NCBI GenBank assembly: GCA_020634515.1 | Contig: JACKBL010000011.1 | Span: forward strand, 44,977-108,976 | Length of the DNA: 64,000 bases | Reading direction: 5' to 3' | Source of the DNA: Ardenticatenales bacterium | Lineage (GTDB): Bacteria; Chloroflexota; Anaerolineae; Promineifilales; Promineifilaceae | Shown: positions 56,101 to 64,000 of the stretch, one piece after another | Numbering within the stretch: the stretch's first letter is position 1 | Layout: every line of letters begins with the position of its first letter | Position numbers and translations under genes: made by a program | Notes under the pieces: generated by a model | Told to the model about the DNA's origin: nothing | Seen by the model: the letters and a program-made list of their open reading frames with translations, nothing else | Database searches by the model: none

Positions 56101-57020
56101 TGGATGGCGGCGCGCCGGCAGGAGGTAAGAGCGAGAGAGAGGACGTAGAAGCAATGCTCGCCCGACTGTCGCCAACGGAACGCGCTCAGGCGGAAGCCCG
56201 GTTGCGGCAGTTGGCCAATATGAGCGAGGCGGAGAGGGCGCAATTGATTTTGCTGGGGCGGATGCATGAAGCAGTACAGCAGGCGAATGAGGCGAAGGAA
56301 CGTGGGGTGCTGCCGGCATCCATCGCCCATCAGCAAGAAGCAGTCCAACACGCGCGCCGCCTGGCAAACGAAACGGGGCAGCGGGATGCCTGGGTGCAAC
56401 TCAGCGTGCTGCTCTATAACCTGGCGGGCTACCATGGCCAGGCAGGCAGGCAGGCGGAAGCCGTGGCCTGCCTGGAGGAAGTGGTGGCCCTGGACGAGCG
56501 CACGGGGCATCCCGACCTGGAGAGCGACCGCGCGGCGCTGGCGCAGGCGCGGGCGGCGCTGGCCGAATCAGGTGGGGACGCCGCGCCCGCCGCCGATGAT
56601 CTGACGCCGGAGCAGGAAGCGCAGTTGGCGGCGTTTGCGCGCCAGTGGGAGCAGCTTTCCCCCGCGGAGCAGGCGGCGCTGCGTCGCCAGACGGTGACGC
56701 AGCGCCAGACGGTGACGCGTCGCCAGACGGTGACGCAGCAACTGGTGCAGCAGGTGGGGCAGGCGGTTGTGGCCTATCGGCGCGGTGATCTGGACGGGGC
56801 GGAGGCGGCCCGCGCAGCGGCGCAGGTCGAGGAGGTGGCGGCGCAGGTGGCGGCGGATGAGGAGATGGGGGTGGGGCGGCAGGATTTGGCGGCGTTTTTG
56901 CGGGCGGCGGCGCGGGTGCTGCGCGGCGCGGCGCGGCCAGGGGGCGTGGCCGCCTGGCCCCCCGTGCCGGAGGCGTATGCGGATGTGGTCGGGCAAATCG
57001 AGGCCGCGGCCGCGGCGTAG
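53175..57020 (+). CDS. CHAT protease - STAND ATPase - TPR protein
   Basis: A 1,281-residue signalling protein. Residues about 60-320 are a CHAT (caspase-like) peptidase with the dyad His 191 (LSCHGQ) and Cys 239 (LLSACVTAEG). Residues about 350-650 are an NB-ARC/STAND-type switch ATPase: Walker A TGTGGMGKT (Lys 386), Walker B LILVD (Asp 459), sensor LLTSRQ and the GHPLAVALLGG motif. Residues about 660-800 are a winged-helix plus superhelical linker. TPRs span about 805-970, two of them near-identical in DNA. The C-terminal 300 residues are Ala/Gln/Arg-rich helices with three 18-base repeats (56685-56738). This is the design of immune-type sensors in which ligand binding by the TPRs drives ATP-dependent assembly and protease activation. 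It leads a compact three-gene unit. A defence role is inferred. Confidence 0.92.
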   Translation: MSVTLTLTTRAGRVSVQHEETILATTPVDALPALPAAQGDLREAGAHLLAALGGPALLALLPQNGGRIILDIPPSDPADRVPWEFACLPNGQLLACLHDWLRLVDADAPPLESGAGDGLQLVALGADPLVDERGRAGDGYRLQLDREMRQLRRTLRESNKQVTAYRIPPTRQALRRALARPQATWLHLSCHGQVIETPNGPLARLLLEDDNGKTAYLTGKDLSAFAAMGSVRLVLLSACVTAEGQANLTRALVHNGLPAAIGMQGSFADPLSDDLAAALYEALLQGWDLATAVRQARQALLDHPQMAGLPVLYARRGGTAPLTLAAGRADLRRLDAAAAVRLPLEVQAPQVLLGRNQELYDLARLLHADAGGARVVTITGTGGMGKTALAAAFVERFGWRWPDGAVGVSFAAGEVDAARFRGELLARLTGDEQADLPPRGQEEALLAAAREWDGLILVDNYESVQQALEMTDGAAREEAAAIHRALLGLARAGGTLLLTSRQNPAQLPGERLFPEGGRALSGVGIAAAAELFFHYAPTAAGRREQPPYQQLAEDVARVTDGHPLAVALLGGEFETSDEAPEAFLQAWGAELAAASNQAVDPHHRTFATAFNRSYERLTPAQQARLRALSLYGYPFFAQGAVEAWEMAAEGAEEAGEAVLTRARAWLRALTARTLLEVDGFFAKDNTPATYRFQPAVQQAVAARLSAGERAALPPRLARYAYWLAGYGYGTIHQDMGLNRVVRLALESLPAAAAYLTGTARLWHLRRVAWLLNAYGQAKQAYQLLQGTLDEAAALPATDEEVMRLRSSLLYQMADLEVTRGDLDRALALYTESLRGYEQIGDIKGKAASLSMMAQVYLTRGDLDRALALYTESLQLKEQIGDIKGKAASLSGLSNLYMRKKDWESAEQLVQEALTLSQSLGDLAQIAFNTGKLGQVAQARGDTETAKTRYGEALRIFQQLGMPRETAQVQQMLTSLVDGGAPAGGKSEREDVEAMLARLSPTERAQAEARLRQLANMSEAERAQLILLGRMHEAVQQANEAKERGVLPASIAHQQEAVQHARRLANETGQRDAWVQLSVLLYNLAGYHGQAGRQAEAVACLEEVVALDERTGHPDLESDRAALAQARAALAESGGDAAPAADDLTPEQEAQLAAFARQWEQLSPAEQAALRRQTVTQRQTVTRRQTVTQQLVQQVGQAVVAYRRGDLDGAEAARAAAQVEEVAAQVAADEEMGVGRQDLAAFLRAAARVLRGAARPGGVAAWPPVPEAYADVVGQIEAAAAA
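55624..55840 (+). repeat. 120-base tandem duplication encoding one TPR
   Basis: The segment starting at 55624 recurs at 55744 with only a short divergent patch (about ten bases near 55674/55794). Forty codons equals roughly one TPR plus linker, so the receptor part has gained a repeat recently. Confidence 0.93.
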
Positions 57021-57126
57021 GGCGGGTTGCCAACCCGCCCTTTGTCTGGCCGCGTGACGCGATAGCGGATTAACAACCCATGCTACAGGGTGGTGGTATG
57101 GCAGTGGGCGGGTTAGCAACCCGCCC
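57020..57126. repeat. Two GGGCGGGTT-NNN-AACCCGCCC palindromes
   Basis: Perfect 9-base arms with a three-base loop at 57020-57040 (starting in the CHAT stop codon) and 57106-57126, in the 123-base gap before the zinc-ribbon gene. They are likely REP-like elements or weak terminators. Confidence 0.85.
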
Positions 57127-57143
57127 TACGGGATGGAGGATGT

Positions 57144-57344
57144 ATGAGCGTGGATGTGGAGATGATTAACGTGAAGTGCCAGGCGTGTGGGCATGTGTGG
57201 CAGGTGGACCCGGCGCAGATTGGGCGCGAGCAGCAGGTGATTTATCGCGGCGCGGAGACGGTGCGCGTGCGTGTACAATGTCCCGTGGATCATGCTTACG
57301 TGATCGTGGAACTGCCCAAGAGGTATTTGCCGTGGACGAGGTGA
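57144..57344 (+). CDS. Small zinc-ribbon-like protein
   Basis: A 66-residue protein. CQACGH near residues 13-18 and CPVDH near 48-52 give a C-x2-C...C-x2-H arrangement suited to one zinc ion. The sequence between them (HVWQVDPAQIG) resembles the strand-rich part of zinc ribbons. No known family is recognised. GGAGG lies four bases before the ATG. It overlaps the next gene by 13 bases, so they are coupled. Its position directly after a CHAT-STAND gene suggests a partner or regulator in the same system. Confidence 0.75.
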   Translation: MSVDVEMINVKCQACGHVWQVDPAQIGREQQVIYRGAETVRVRVQCPVDHAYVIVELPKRYLPWTR

Positions 57345-57790
57345 CGGGGCCAATCTTTACGGGCGTGCCCGAATCTCCTGAGGAGCGGGCGTTGCGGGAA
57401 TGGTGGGCGGCGCAGGCGCTGCAGTCGCTGGATAACCTGGAGCGGGCGGCGCGGCAGATCATCACGCTGTGTACGACGCTGTTGGGGACGCTGCTGGCAG
57501 TGGCGGCGCTGGCGGAGAATCCGTTGCCCCCGTACATGTCTTATTGGTCTGTGCGCCTGGCATTGGAGGTGGGGGTGGTGTTGCTGTTGGGGGGGCTGGC
57601 GGCGGCGCTGGTTGTTGTCTGGCCGCGGCGGTATGCGGCGGCTCCTGATCTGCCGGATCAGCAGCGGCAGGTTTTCGACGGGATGCGCCAGTTGAAGGCG
57701 CGGGCGCTGTCGGTGAGCCTGGTGCTGTTTGGGTTAGGGTTGGCGGCGTTGGCGCTGGCGCTGCTGCTGGCGCTGCGGCTGGCGGCGTGA
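57332..57790 (+). CDS. Small integral membrane protein
   Basis: About 152 residues with three hydrophobic helices (IITLCTTLLGTLLAVAALA, LALEVGVVLLLGGLAAALVV and a C-terminal VSLVLFGLGLAALALALL), preceded by a charged cytoplasmic N-terminus with a helix (EERALREWWAAQALQSLDNLERAAR). The frame is open to 57176; GTG at 57332 with AGAGG eight bases upstream is the best start. There is no recognised family. As the last gene of the CHAT-STAND unit it could be a membrane effector, a protease substrate or an anchor. Confidence 0.75.
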   Translation: MDEVTGPIFTGVPESPEERALREWWAAQALQSLDNLERAARQIITLCTTLLGTLLAVAALAENPLPPYMSYWSVRLALEVGVVLLLGGLAAALVVVWPRRYAAAPDLPDQQRQVFDGMRQLKARALSVSLVLFGLGLAALALALLLALRLAA

Positions 57791-57803
57791 GGGGTGGCCT
57801 CTT

Positions 57804-57822
57804 TTTAATTTCCGTTCCTTAG
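57804..57822 (-). repeat. 19-base dispersed motif, copy 2 (inverted)
   Basis: Reverse complement of the motif at 27569-27587 with one change. It lies 14 bases after the membrane-protein stop in a 229-base gap that otherwise holds nothing recognisable. Confidence 0.5.
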
Positions 57823-58019
57823 CCAAGACGCGGCCATGGCGTCGCGCTTGCCGGAAAGGGCGTGAAACAATGGATGGATGGGGGGGAGCATGATAGAATT
57901 GCCGGGCGTTCGCATGGTCCATTCACAACGGTTTGGGTCGGTCGCGGTACGCTTTCCCCGTGTGTCTTCCTTATTGTCTGGCACCGTTCCGGTCGCCAGA
58001 TACCCCTTATGGAGGTCTT

Positions 58020-59834
58020 ATGTCCACAAAACGCTTATCATTTGTTGTGCTGCTCCTGTTGATGGTGGGAATTGCCGGCATTTTCGCTACCCGCACCACC
58101 CCCGCCACCGCCGCCAACTGGGAAAGCAAAGTCTCCTCCACCGTGCTGCAAGAAGTTGCCAACGGCCAGACCGAGTTCCTCGTCTTCCTGCAAGAACAGG
58201 CCGATCTGAGCGGCGCGGCCCAACTCAGCACCAAGCTGGAAAAAGGAACCTACGTCTATCAAGAACTGACCCGCGTCGCCCAGGCCACCCAGGGACCCAT
58301 CCTGGCCGCGCTGGACGGTCTTGGCGTCAACTATCGCCCCTACTGGGTGGCGAACATGATCTGGGTGCGCGGTGGCGCGGACGTGGTGCAGGCGCTGGCC
58401 AGCCGCGACGACGTGGCCCACATTTATAGCAACCCCAGCGTCTTTGGCGGCGTGGAGCCAATGGAAGGGCTGCAAAACGCGCCGCAAGGCATTGAGTGGA
58501 ACATCAGTCTCGTGGGCGCGCCAGACGTATGGGCCGCCGGCGATACGGGCCAGGGCGCGGTGATTGCCGGCCAGGATACCGGGTACGATTGGGATCATCC
58601 CGCCCTGATCAACCAGTACCGTGGCTACAACGGCGGCGGCGCCGACCACAATTACAGTTGGCACGACGCCATTCACGTCAACAACCCGAACACACCGCCC
58701 GGCAACCCCTGCGGTTTCGATTCCCCTGTTCCCTGCGATGATGTCAATCATGGCACGCACACGATGGGCACGATGGTTGGCGATGACGGCGGCAGCAACC
58801 AGATCGGCATGGCCCCGGGCGCGCGCTGGATCGGCTGCCGCAACATGGAAGAGGGCTGGGGGATGCCCTCGACCTACAGCGAATGTTTTGAGTGGTTCAT
58901 TGCCCCCACGGATTTGAGCGGGCAAAATCCTGATCCGGCGATGGCCCCGGACGTGATCAGCAACTCCTGGAGCTGCCCCACGACGGAAGGCTGTACGGAC
59001 CCGAACGTGATGTTGCAGGTGGTGGAGAATGTGCGCGCCGCCGGCATTTTCATCGCCGTTAGTGCCGGCAACAGCGGCTCCGGCTGCAGCAGTGTGAACA
59101 CCCCCGCCGCCATCTACGATGCTTCCTTTACTGTGGGCGCGACCACCAGCAGCGACGTGATCGCCAGCTACAGCAGCCGCGGCCCCGTCACCGTAGACGG
59201 CAGCAACCGCCTCAAGCCGGACATCTCCGCGCCCGGCAGCAGCGTCCGCTCCAGCATCCCCGGCGGCGGCTACGCTACCTTCAGCGGCACGAGCATGGCT
59301 TCCCCGCACGTAGCCGGATTGGTGGGCCTTCTTGTCAGCGCCAACCCCACGCTGCACGGGCAGGTGGACCAGTTGGAAGCCATCATCACGGACACGGCGC
59401 TGCATCTGACGACCACGCAGAACTGCGGCGGCGTCCCTGGCGACCAGATTCCCAACAACACCTATGGCTATGGGCGCATCAATGCCCTGGCCGCTTATCA
59501 GGCCGTCGCCCCCGTGATGCAGTTGTCGTACCATTTCTACTGGTCCAATGGTAGCCAGAGTATGCGCGACATCTCCTTCTTCCAGGGCGGTCGTTTCGCG
59601 GATAGCACGGGCGCGCAGGGAGCGTGGGGCTACCAGGCCGCCAACCATCGCCTGATCCTCAGCTACGATCCAGGCGCGTCATGCACGGCGTTGGCCGTAG
59701 GCAACTTCACCGGTCCCTCCGGCGCGCAGGGCTGGGCCGTCTGCCGTGATGGTTCCGGGGTGTACGGCGTCTGGCAGGCGCAGTTTTTGGCCGGGGCGCT
59801 GCCGGAGTCCGCGCCGCTGGCGTTGAACAGGTAA
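58020..59834 (+). CDS. Secreted subtilisin-like serine protease (S8)
   Basis: A 604-residue exported protease. Signal peptide about 1-27 (FVVLLLLMVGIAGIFATRTTPATA), then an inhibitor-I9-like propeptide about 30-140. The catalytic domain has Asp 186 (AGQDTGYDWDHP), His 244 (NHGTHTMGTM) and Ser 425 (SGTSMASPHVAGL), with the oxyanion Asn region VSAGNSGSGC. The last 100 residues form a small beta-rich tail of unknown role. The frame is open to 57933; ATG 58020 with GGAGG at 58011 is the real start. A terminator follows. Confidence 0.95.
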   Translation: MSTKRLSFVVLLLLMVGIAGIFATRTTPATAANWESKVSSTVLQEVANGQTEFLVFLQEQADLSGAAQLSTKLEKGTYVYQELTRVAQATQGPILAALDGLGVNYRPYWVANMIWVRGGADVVQALASRDDVAHIYSNPSVFGGVEPMEGLQNAPQGIEWNISLVGAPDVWAAGDTGQGAVIAGQDTGYDWDHPALINQYRGYNGGGADHNYSWHDAIHVNNPNTPPGNPCGFDSPVPCDDVNHGTHTMGTMVGDDGGSNQIGMAPGARWIGCRNMEEGWGMPSTYSECFEWFIAPTDLSGQNPDPAMAPDVISNSWSCPTTEGCTDPNVMLQVVENVRAAGIFIAVSAGNSGSGCSSVNTPAAIYDASFTVGATTSSDVIASYSSRGPVTVDGSNRLKPDISAPGSSVRSSIPGGGYATFSGTSMASPHVAGLVGLLVSANPTLHGQVDQLEAIITDTALHLTTTQNCGGVPGDQIPNNTYGYGRINALAAYQAVAPVMQLSYHFYWSNGSQSMRDISFFQGGRFADSTGAQGAWGYQAANHRLILSYDPGASCTALAVGNFTGPSGAQGWAVCRDGSGVYGVWQAQFLAGALPESAPLALNR

Positions 59835-59842
59835 TAGTTTCC

Positions 59843-59880
59843 AGACTGGAGCAGTCTCCCGGACTGCTCCAGTCTCTTTC
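59843..59880 (+). terminator. Terminator hairpin after the protease gene
   Basis: AGACTGGAGCAGTC (59843-59856) pairs perfectly with 59862-59875 around a five-base loop, followed by the short pyrimidine tract CTTTC. Confidence 0.8.
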
Positions 59881-60704
59881 TACGTGGCGCGCCCCGCGCC
59901 TGGGGTTTCTTTGGGGGAGGAGGTGGTGGGGAATGATGCCGGCATTTTCCCGCGACAAAACTTCGCGTAGTCAAGAAAAATAGATAAACGGAATCGGCAA
60001 ACTATAGGGAAAAAACAGCCGCGGCGGGGGTAGGATGCTTTACAGAAGTCGTTTGTTTGTGGTATTATGGGGCTGTTATCAGAGCCGGATAACATGTAGC
60101 AACCTGCTAATTTTGCTCGCGCCAGTAAGTGTTGTCTGTCAGGTTAAAAACAGTTGTTTTCGTTGCAGACAATACACAACGATTCCTTCAACATGATTCC
60201 TAAGTCGCTGGCCGCTCTACCCGCAAGCATCTTGTGGGGTAGGGGACGAAACCACCTGATGAGTAAAAAAAGTGTGCGCGTATTCCCGCCTGAGCAGGGC
60301 AGATGATCTTGCCCGCCGGGCCTTTTTGCGTTTGATCTCCGTCTCAGGTAGCCTGTTTGCATAGCGACCCTGGTAGTATCGGCATCTAGAGCAATGCAGT
60401 AATCACGTTCGTGTTGCACTTGTAGCCGTGGTTTTTGCAAGGAGGTGAGAATAGAAAAACTGCGTAACATAAACGAGGCGGTCAGCCCGCACTGTTTCGT
60501 ATTCGTTTTGGCAAGCACACGGCAAAGAGCGAAAATCGTTGCAACCAAACACCTTACCCCATCCTCGTTGCTGTTCCTGAACCCAGATAGTCCTCACTTT
60601 TTGCTGACGACTTCTGGCAGCACTGGAGTCCATTTTTCTTTCTTGCGCTGCCCGGCCGTCAATTTACTGGCCTTTCTACTGCATTCTTTCAAACGGAGGG
60701 AAAA
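59881..60704 (+). other. Long gene-free region with a promoter
   Basis: About 820 bases with no supported gene and no riboswitch class I can recognise. It contains a TGCCGGCA octamer at about 59938, a sigma70-like promoter at 60039-60068, and a GC-rich palindrome followed by five Ts (60297-60327) that could end a short RNA of about 250 bases. GGAGG at 60695 serves the gene at 60705. Confidence 0.5.
60039..60068 (+). promoter_or_regulatory. Sigma70-like promoter
   Basis: TTTACA (60039-60044), an 18-base spacer, and TATTAT (60063-60068) preceded by TGG. It reads toward the large secreted protein gene, 630 bases away, or toward a small RNA. Confidence 0.5.
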
Positions 60705-63700
60705 ATGAAGCGCTTTAGAAACCTACTCTTGCTAAGCGTGGTTTTGTTAGTTCCCCTGATCTTCTTTCAGCGGGCTACGGCCATGCATTCGGATAAGGGT
60801 AGTCAATTATTGAATGCCGGCATCACCAACAGTGTGGATGCTGGTCAACTCACCTTTGACGTCAGCGCGCCTGTCGTCCCCCACGTCAGCCGTCCCTTGC
60901 GTGACCTGCCTCTGGCTGCTGATACCAAGCCAACCGGTGGCCAAGAAATCAACGCACCTCGCGGAGAAACCGTTATCGCCGGGGCGAACACCCAAATACA
61001 GGACCCGCTGGCAGCCAACAGTGTCAACGATGGCTTCACGCCCGACCCCCTCTTCACTTTTGAAGGCATCGGCGACCTGAACCTTTACACACCTCCCGAC
61101 ACCGTGGGAGACGTTGGACCTGACCACTACGTACAATTGGTCAATGTCAAGATGGCCGTTTGGGATAAAACGGGCAACCTTTTGTACGGCCCCGTGGACA
61201 TCAATACCCTTTGGGATGGATTTGGCGGTGCCTGCGAAAACGACAACGACGGCGACCCCATCGTTCTTTACGACGATATGGCCGACCGCTGGATGATCTC
61301 GCAGTTTGCGCTCTCCAACTTGTCCGAATGCGTCGCTATCTCCACCACTTCAGACCCGCTTGGATCCTATTACCTGTACGGGTTCACCATGCCCGACTTC
61401 CCCGACTACCCCAAGTTCGGCATCTGGACAGACGGCTACTATGTGGGAACGAATACGGGCTTCCCGAACCAATACTACGCCCACGTGTTTGATCGCAACA
61501 GCATGTTGGTCGGCGCGCCGGCTACGCGGCAATCTTTCGGTGGGTATGCAAACTTCTTGATGCCGGCAGACGCTGATGGCACATTCGATCCTCCCGCCGG
61601 TATGCCTGAATACTTCTACACCAACTACTCGGCGGGCTATCCCAACCACCCGCCTGGGGTTGACCGCCTGGCTATTTACGAATTCCACGTAGACTGGGCC
61701 AACCCGGGCAACTCCACCTTCACCCTGGCCACGGAAATCCCCATCGCCGCCTACAACTACACCGTCTGCGGTTTCTTTGGCCCCGACTGTATCCCCGAAC
61801 CCGCTCCTGGCGTCGGCCTCGACTCACTCTCCTGGTGGCCCATGGTGCGCCTGCAATATCGCAACCTCGGCCCCTATGAGGCCATGGTTGGCAACATCAC
61901 CGTTGACCCCGATGGGACTGACAAGGCCGCCATCCGCTGGTTCGAGCTGCGCAAGGAAGGCGGCAACCCCTGGGCGCTCTACCAGGAAGGCACCTACTGG
62001 CCTGACAACTCCTACCGTTGGATGGGCAGTATTGCCATGGATGGCTCCGGTGACATCGCCCTCGGCTACAGCGTCTCCGATGCCACTGTCACCAAACCCT
62101 CCATTCGCTACGCCGTCCACGAATATGGCGACCCGCTGGGAACCATGCAGGCGGAAGCCTCTATTATGGAAGGCACGGGCGTGAACACGGGACCGTATGG
62201 CCGCTGGGGTGACTATAGCGCCATGTCGGTTGATCCGGTAGACCAGTGCACCTTCTGGTACACCAATGAGTACCACGACGTGACGGAAAACTCCTTCATG
62301 TGGAACACGCGCATTGGCGTCTTCCGCGTCCCGTCCTGCAGTGGTGGCCTCTACCCTGACTTCACCATTGCCGCCACGCCGGAATCCCAGGATATCTGCG
62401 TACCCGACAACACCGCTTTCAACATTGACATCGGGCAGATCCAGGGGTACACCGATCCTGTAACCCTCTCCGCCAGCGGCGTTCCTGCCGGTTACAGCGA
62501 GAGCTTCACCACGAATCCGGTGATTCCGCCCGGAACAAGCACAATGGACTTGATGGGTTCGGGAGCTGCTGTTGCCGGCAATTACGACATCGAAATCACC
62601 GGTACGGCCCCCACCAGCACGCACAGCACCATGGTGACGCTGAACCTGTACGATGCCACGCCCGGCGCGACTACCCTCACCTACCCGCCCGACAATGCGC
62701 AGGGCGTACCGCTCGTACCGACCTTCACCTGGACGCCTTCGGCGCAGGGCGCGACTTATCGCCTGCGCGTCTATGAAAGCGGTGTGCCAACCCCCATCTA
62801 CGACATCGTCACGGAAGACACCAGTCACACGCTGGGCATTGTCCTCGATCCTGTCACCACCTACACCTGGACCGTGGTGCCGAGCAACGTCTGCGGTGAT
62901 GGCGCGGAAGCCGGTCCCTACACCTTCGAGACCGCCGACATCCCCCCCATTCTCCTCGTGGACGACGACGACAACTCCCCCGATGTTCGTAGCTACTACA
63001 CCGAAGCGCTTGACAGCCTCGGCCTCGTCTACGACATTTGGGACACCAACAACTCCGACAACGAACCTGGGTCAAGTGACCTGGCCCCATACTCCACCGT
63101 CATCTGGTTCACGGGTGACGAATTTGGCGGCGCGGCCGGTCCGGGCGCGGCGGGCGAAACGGCCCTCGGCGGCTGGCTGGACGGTGGCAACTGCCTCTTC
63201 ATCAGCTCGCAGGACTACCACTATGACCGCGGCCAGACGGCCTTCATGACCAACTACCTCGGTCTCGGTTCGGCGACGGATGATGCCGGCAACTACGCCA
63301 GCGTCACCGGTCAGGGCACCGTCTTCGGTGGCCTCGGCCCCTACGCTCTCGCCTACCCCTTTACCGACTACTCTGACATCTTTGTTGCCGGCGCGGGTGC
63401 CGAACTCGGCTTCATCGGCGACAACAGCAACGGCGCTGCCCTCGACAAAGATAGCGGCGTCTACCGCACCACCTTCTGGGCCTTCCCCTTCGAAGCCATC
63501 TCCCTCCTGGAAGGCCGGCTGGAAGTCATGCAAATCGTTGTTAACTGGTGCGGTGCGGGTGTTGACACCGGTACGCTCTCCGGAACGGTGACAGACCTGG
63601 ATAGTGGCGCCGGCATTGATGGCGCAACGATCACCGCGGTCGGCAGCACCGGCTCCCGTACGACCCACACCAACGCCAGCGGCGACTATGCCATGACGCT

Positions 63701-64000
63701 GGCTGTTGGCGACTACGACGTGACGGCGGAAGCGGACAACTACGTTCCCGAAACCGTCTACGGCGTGACCATCATCACGGACACCGTCACCACGCAAGAC
63801 TTCGCCCTGCAAGGCTCCCTGTTTAGCTACTCGCCCGACTACGTTGAACAAACGATGGAAATCGGCGATGTGGTCAGCACCACCATCACCGTGATGAACG
63901 ATGGTCCGCTGCCCATTGACTGGCAGGCCAGCATCGGCGGTTACGGCGGCCCCGGCCCCGTGAGCGTGCGGCCGGTGTCCATCAACATTCCGCGCTTTGT
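60705..64000 (+). CDS. Large secreted protein, 5' part (open at window end)
   Basis: At least 1,098 codons, with no stop before the window edge. Signal peptide: residues 1-27 (LLLLSVVLLVPLIFF core, by my translation). Residues about 110-560 form an unrecognised domain opening near DVGPDHYVQLVN, with acidic DNDGD-type motifs, and probably a beta-propeller-like fold. Near 645-745 an FN3-like domain is followed by a Rossmann-like segment beginning ILLVDDDDNSPD. Residues about 955-1025 are a carboxypeptidase-regulatory-like beta domain (SGTVTDLDSGAGIDGATI). GGAGG five bases before the ATG supports the start. It is probably a cell-surface or extracellular protein; no catalytic site was identified. 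Like the giant protein at 33744, it belongs to the large secreted beta-domain repertoire of this genome. Confidence 0.85.
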   Translation, partial: MKRFRNLLLLSVVLLVPLIFFQRATAMHSDKGSQLLNAGITNSVDAGQLTFDVSAPVVPHVSRPLRDLPLAADTKPTGGQEINAPRGETVIAGANTQIQDPLAANSVNDGFTPDPLFTFEGIGDLNLYTPPDTVGDVGPDHYVQLVNVKMAVWDKTGNLLYGPVDINTLWDGFGGACENDNDGDPIVLYDDMADRWMISQFALSNLSECVAISTTSDPLGSYYLYGFTMPDFPDYPKFGIWTDGYYVGTNTGFPNQYYAHVFDRNSMLVGAPATRQSFGGYANFLMPADADGTFDPPAGMPEYFYTNYSAGYPNHPPGVDRLAIYEFHVDWANPGNSTFTLATEIPIAAYNYTVCGFFGPDCIPEPAPGVGLDSLSWWPMVRLQYRNLGPYEAMVGNITVDPDGTDKAAIRWFELRKEGGNPWALYQEGTYWPDNSYRWMGSIAMDGSGDIALGYSVSDATVTKPSIRYAVHEYGDPLGTMQAEASIMEGTGVNTGPYGRWGDYSAMSVDPVDQCTFWYTNEYHDVTENSFMWNTRIGVFRVPSCSGGLYPDFTIAATPESQDICVPDNTAFNIDIGQIQGYTDPVTLSASGVPAGYSESFTTNPVIPPGTSTMDLMGSGAAVAGNYDIEITGTAPTSTHSTMVTLNLYDATPGATTLTYPPDNAQGVPLVPTFTWTPSAQGATYRLRVYESGVPTPIYDIVTEDTSHTLGIVLDPVTTYTWTVVPSNVCGDGAEAGPYTFETADIPPILLVDDDDNSPDVRSYYTEALDSLGLVYDIWDTNNSDNEPGSSDLAPYSTVIWFTGDEFGGAAGPGAAGETALGGWLDGGNCLFISSQDYHYDRGQTAFMTNYLGLGSATDDAGNYASVTGQGTVFGGLGPYALAYPFTDYSDIFVAGAGAELGFIGDNSNGAALDKDSGVYRTTFWAFPFEAISLLEGRLEVMQIVVNWCGAGVDTGTLSGTVTDLDSGAGIDGATITAVGSTGSRTTHTNASGDYAMTLAVGDYDVTAEADNYVPETVYGVTIITDTVTTQDFALQGSLFSYSPDYVEQTMEIGDVVSTTITVMNDGPLPIDWQASIGGYGGPGPVSVRPVSINIPRF

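Noticed and set aside
57933..58019. 29-residue extension of the subtilisin
   Set aside because: GGAGG precedes the ATG at 58020 and a proper signal peptide begins there.
60240..60440. Riboswitch (cyclic-di-GMP or cobalamin type)
   Set aside because: Short matches to GGCAAAC-like segments were seen near 59990, but no conserved aptamer core could be assembled.

Overview
The window looks like chromosome from a filamentous or sheet-forming member of the Chloroflexota (Anaerolineae/Ardenticatenia-like). This is an inference from GC-rich DNA, secreted proteins with Thr/Pro linkers and LysM domains, export operons without any outer-membrane component, and many CHAT/TPR, CARDB and FN3 proteins. No rRNA, tRNA, insertion sequence or CRISPR array was found. 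A palindromic octamer, TGCCGGCA, recurs about 67 times (counted by eye; about 2 expected), like the HIP1 octamer of cyanobacteria. It often marks a switch from G-rich to C-rich sequence.

Layout. 1-7459: 3' part of a nonribosomal peptide synthetase with two almost identical C-A-PCP modules, a last carrier domain and a thioesterase, followed by a three-gene ABC exporter (7591-10167). 10569-12755: a 728-residue protein whose C-terminal half resembles acyl-ACP reductase. 13141-18822 (minus): DUF1963, radical SAM, LysM, APS-kinase-like, aminoglycoside-phosphotransferase-like, universal stress and CBS-domain proteins. 19349-31574 (plus): an exopolysaccharide/O-antigen locus (Wzz-like, TPR, Wzx-like flippase, alkaline-phosphatase superfamily enzyme, glycosyltransferase, two Wzy/ligase-like proteins, WecG/TagA transferase, polyprenyl-phosphate sugar transferase) behind a strong sigma70-like promoter. 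31838-33547: formate/nitrite transporter and a YwiC-like protein.

33744-41738 (minus) encodes a 2,664-residue secreted protein. Its N-terminal quarter looks like the calcium-binding plus pore-forming part of anthrax protective antigen/clostridial binary toxin B, fused to about 2,000 residues of adhesin-like beta domains. A PhoB-type response regulator lies just upstream on the same strand. 42827-52513 (minus): modB/modA, SanA-like protein, a second APH-like kinase, a YceI-like protein and a MacAB-type export operon with two paralogous adaptors. Two microsatellites abut the first adaptor's ribosome-binding site.

53175-57790 (plus) is a compact candidate defence or signalling cassette: a CHAT protease-STAND ATPase-TPR protein of 1,281 residues, a 66-residue zinc-ribbon-like protein and a three-helix membrane protein. 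58020-59834 is a secreted subtilisin. 60705 to the window end is the 5' part of a large secreted protein that remains open at the edge.

The most notable items are the toxin-B-like module in a giant surface protein, the CHAT-STAND cassette, the palindromic octamer with its compositional switch, and several families of short dispersed hairpins, two of which form protein C-termini.
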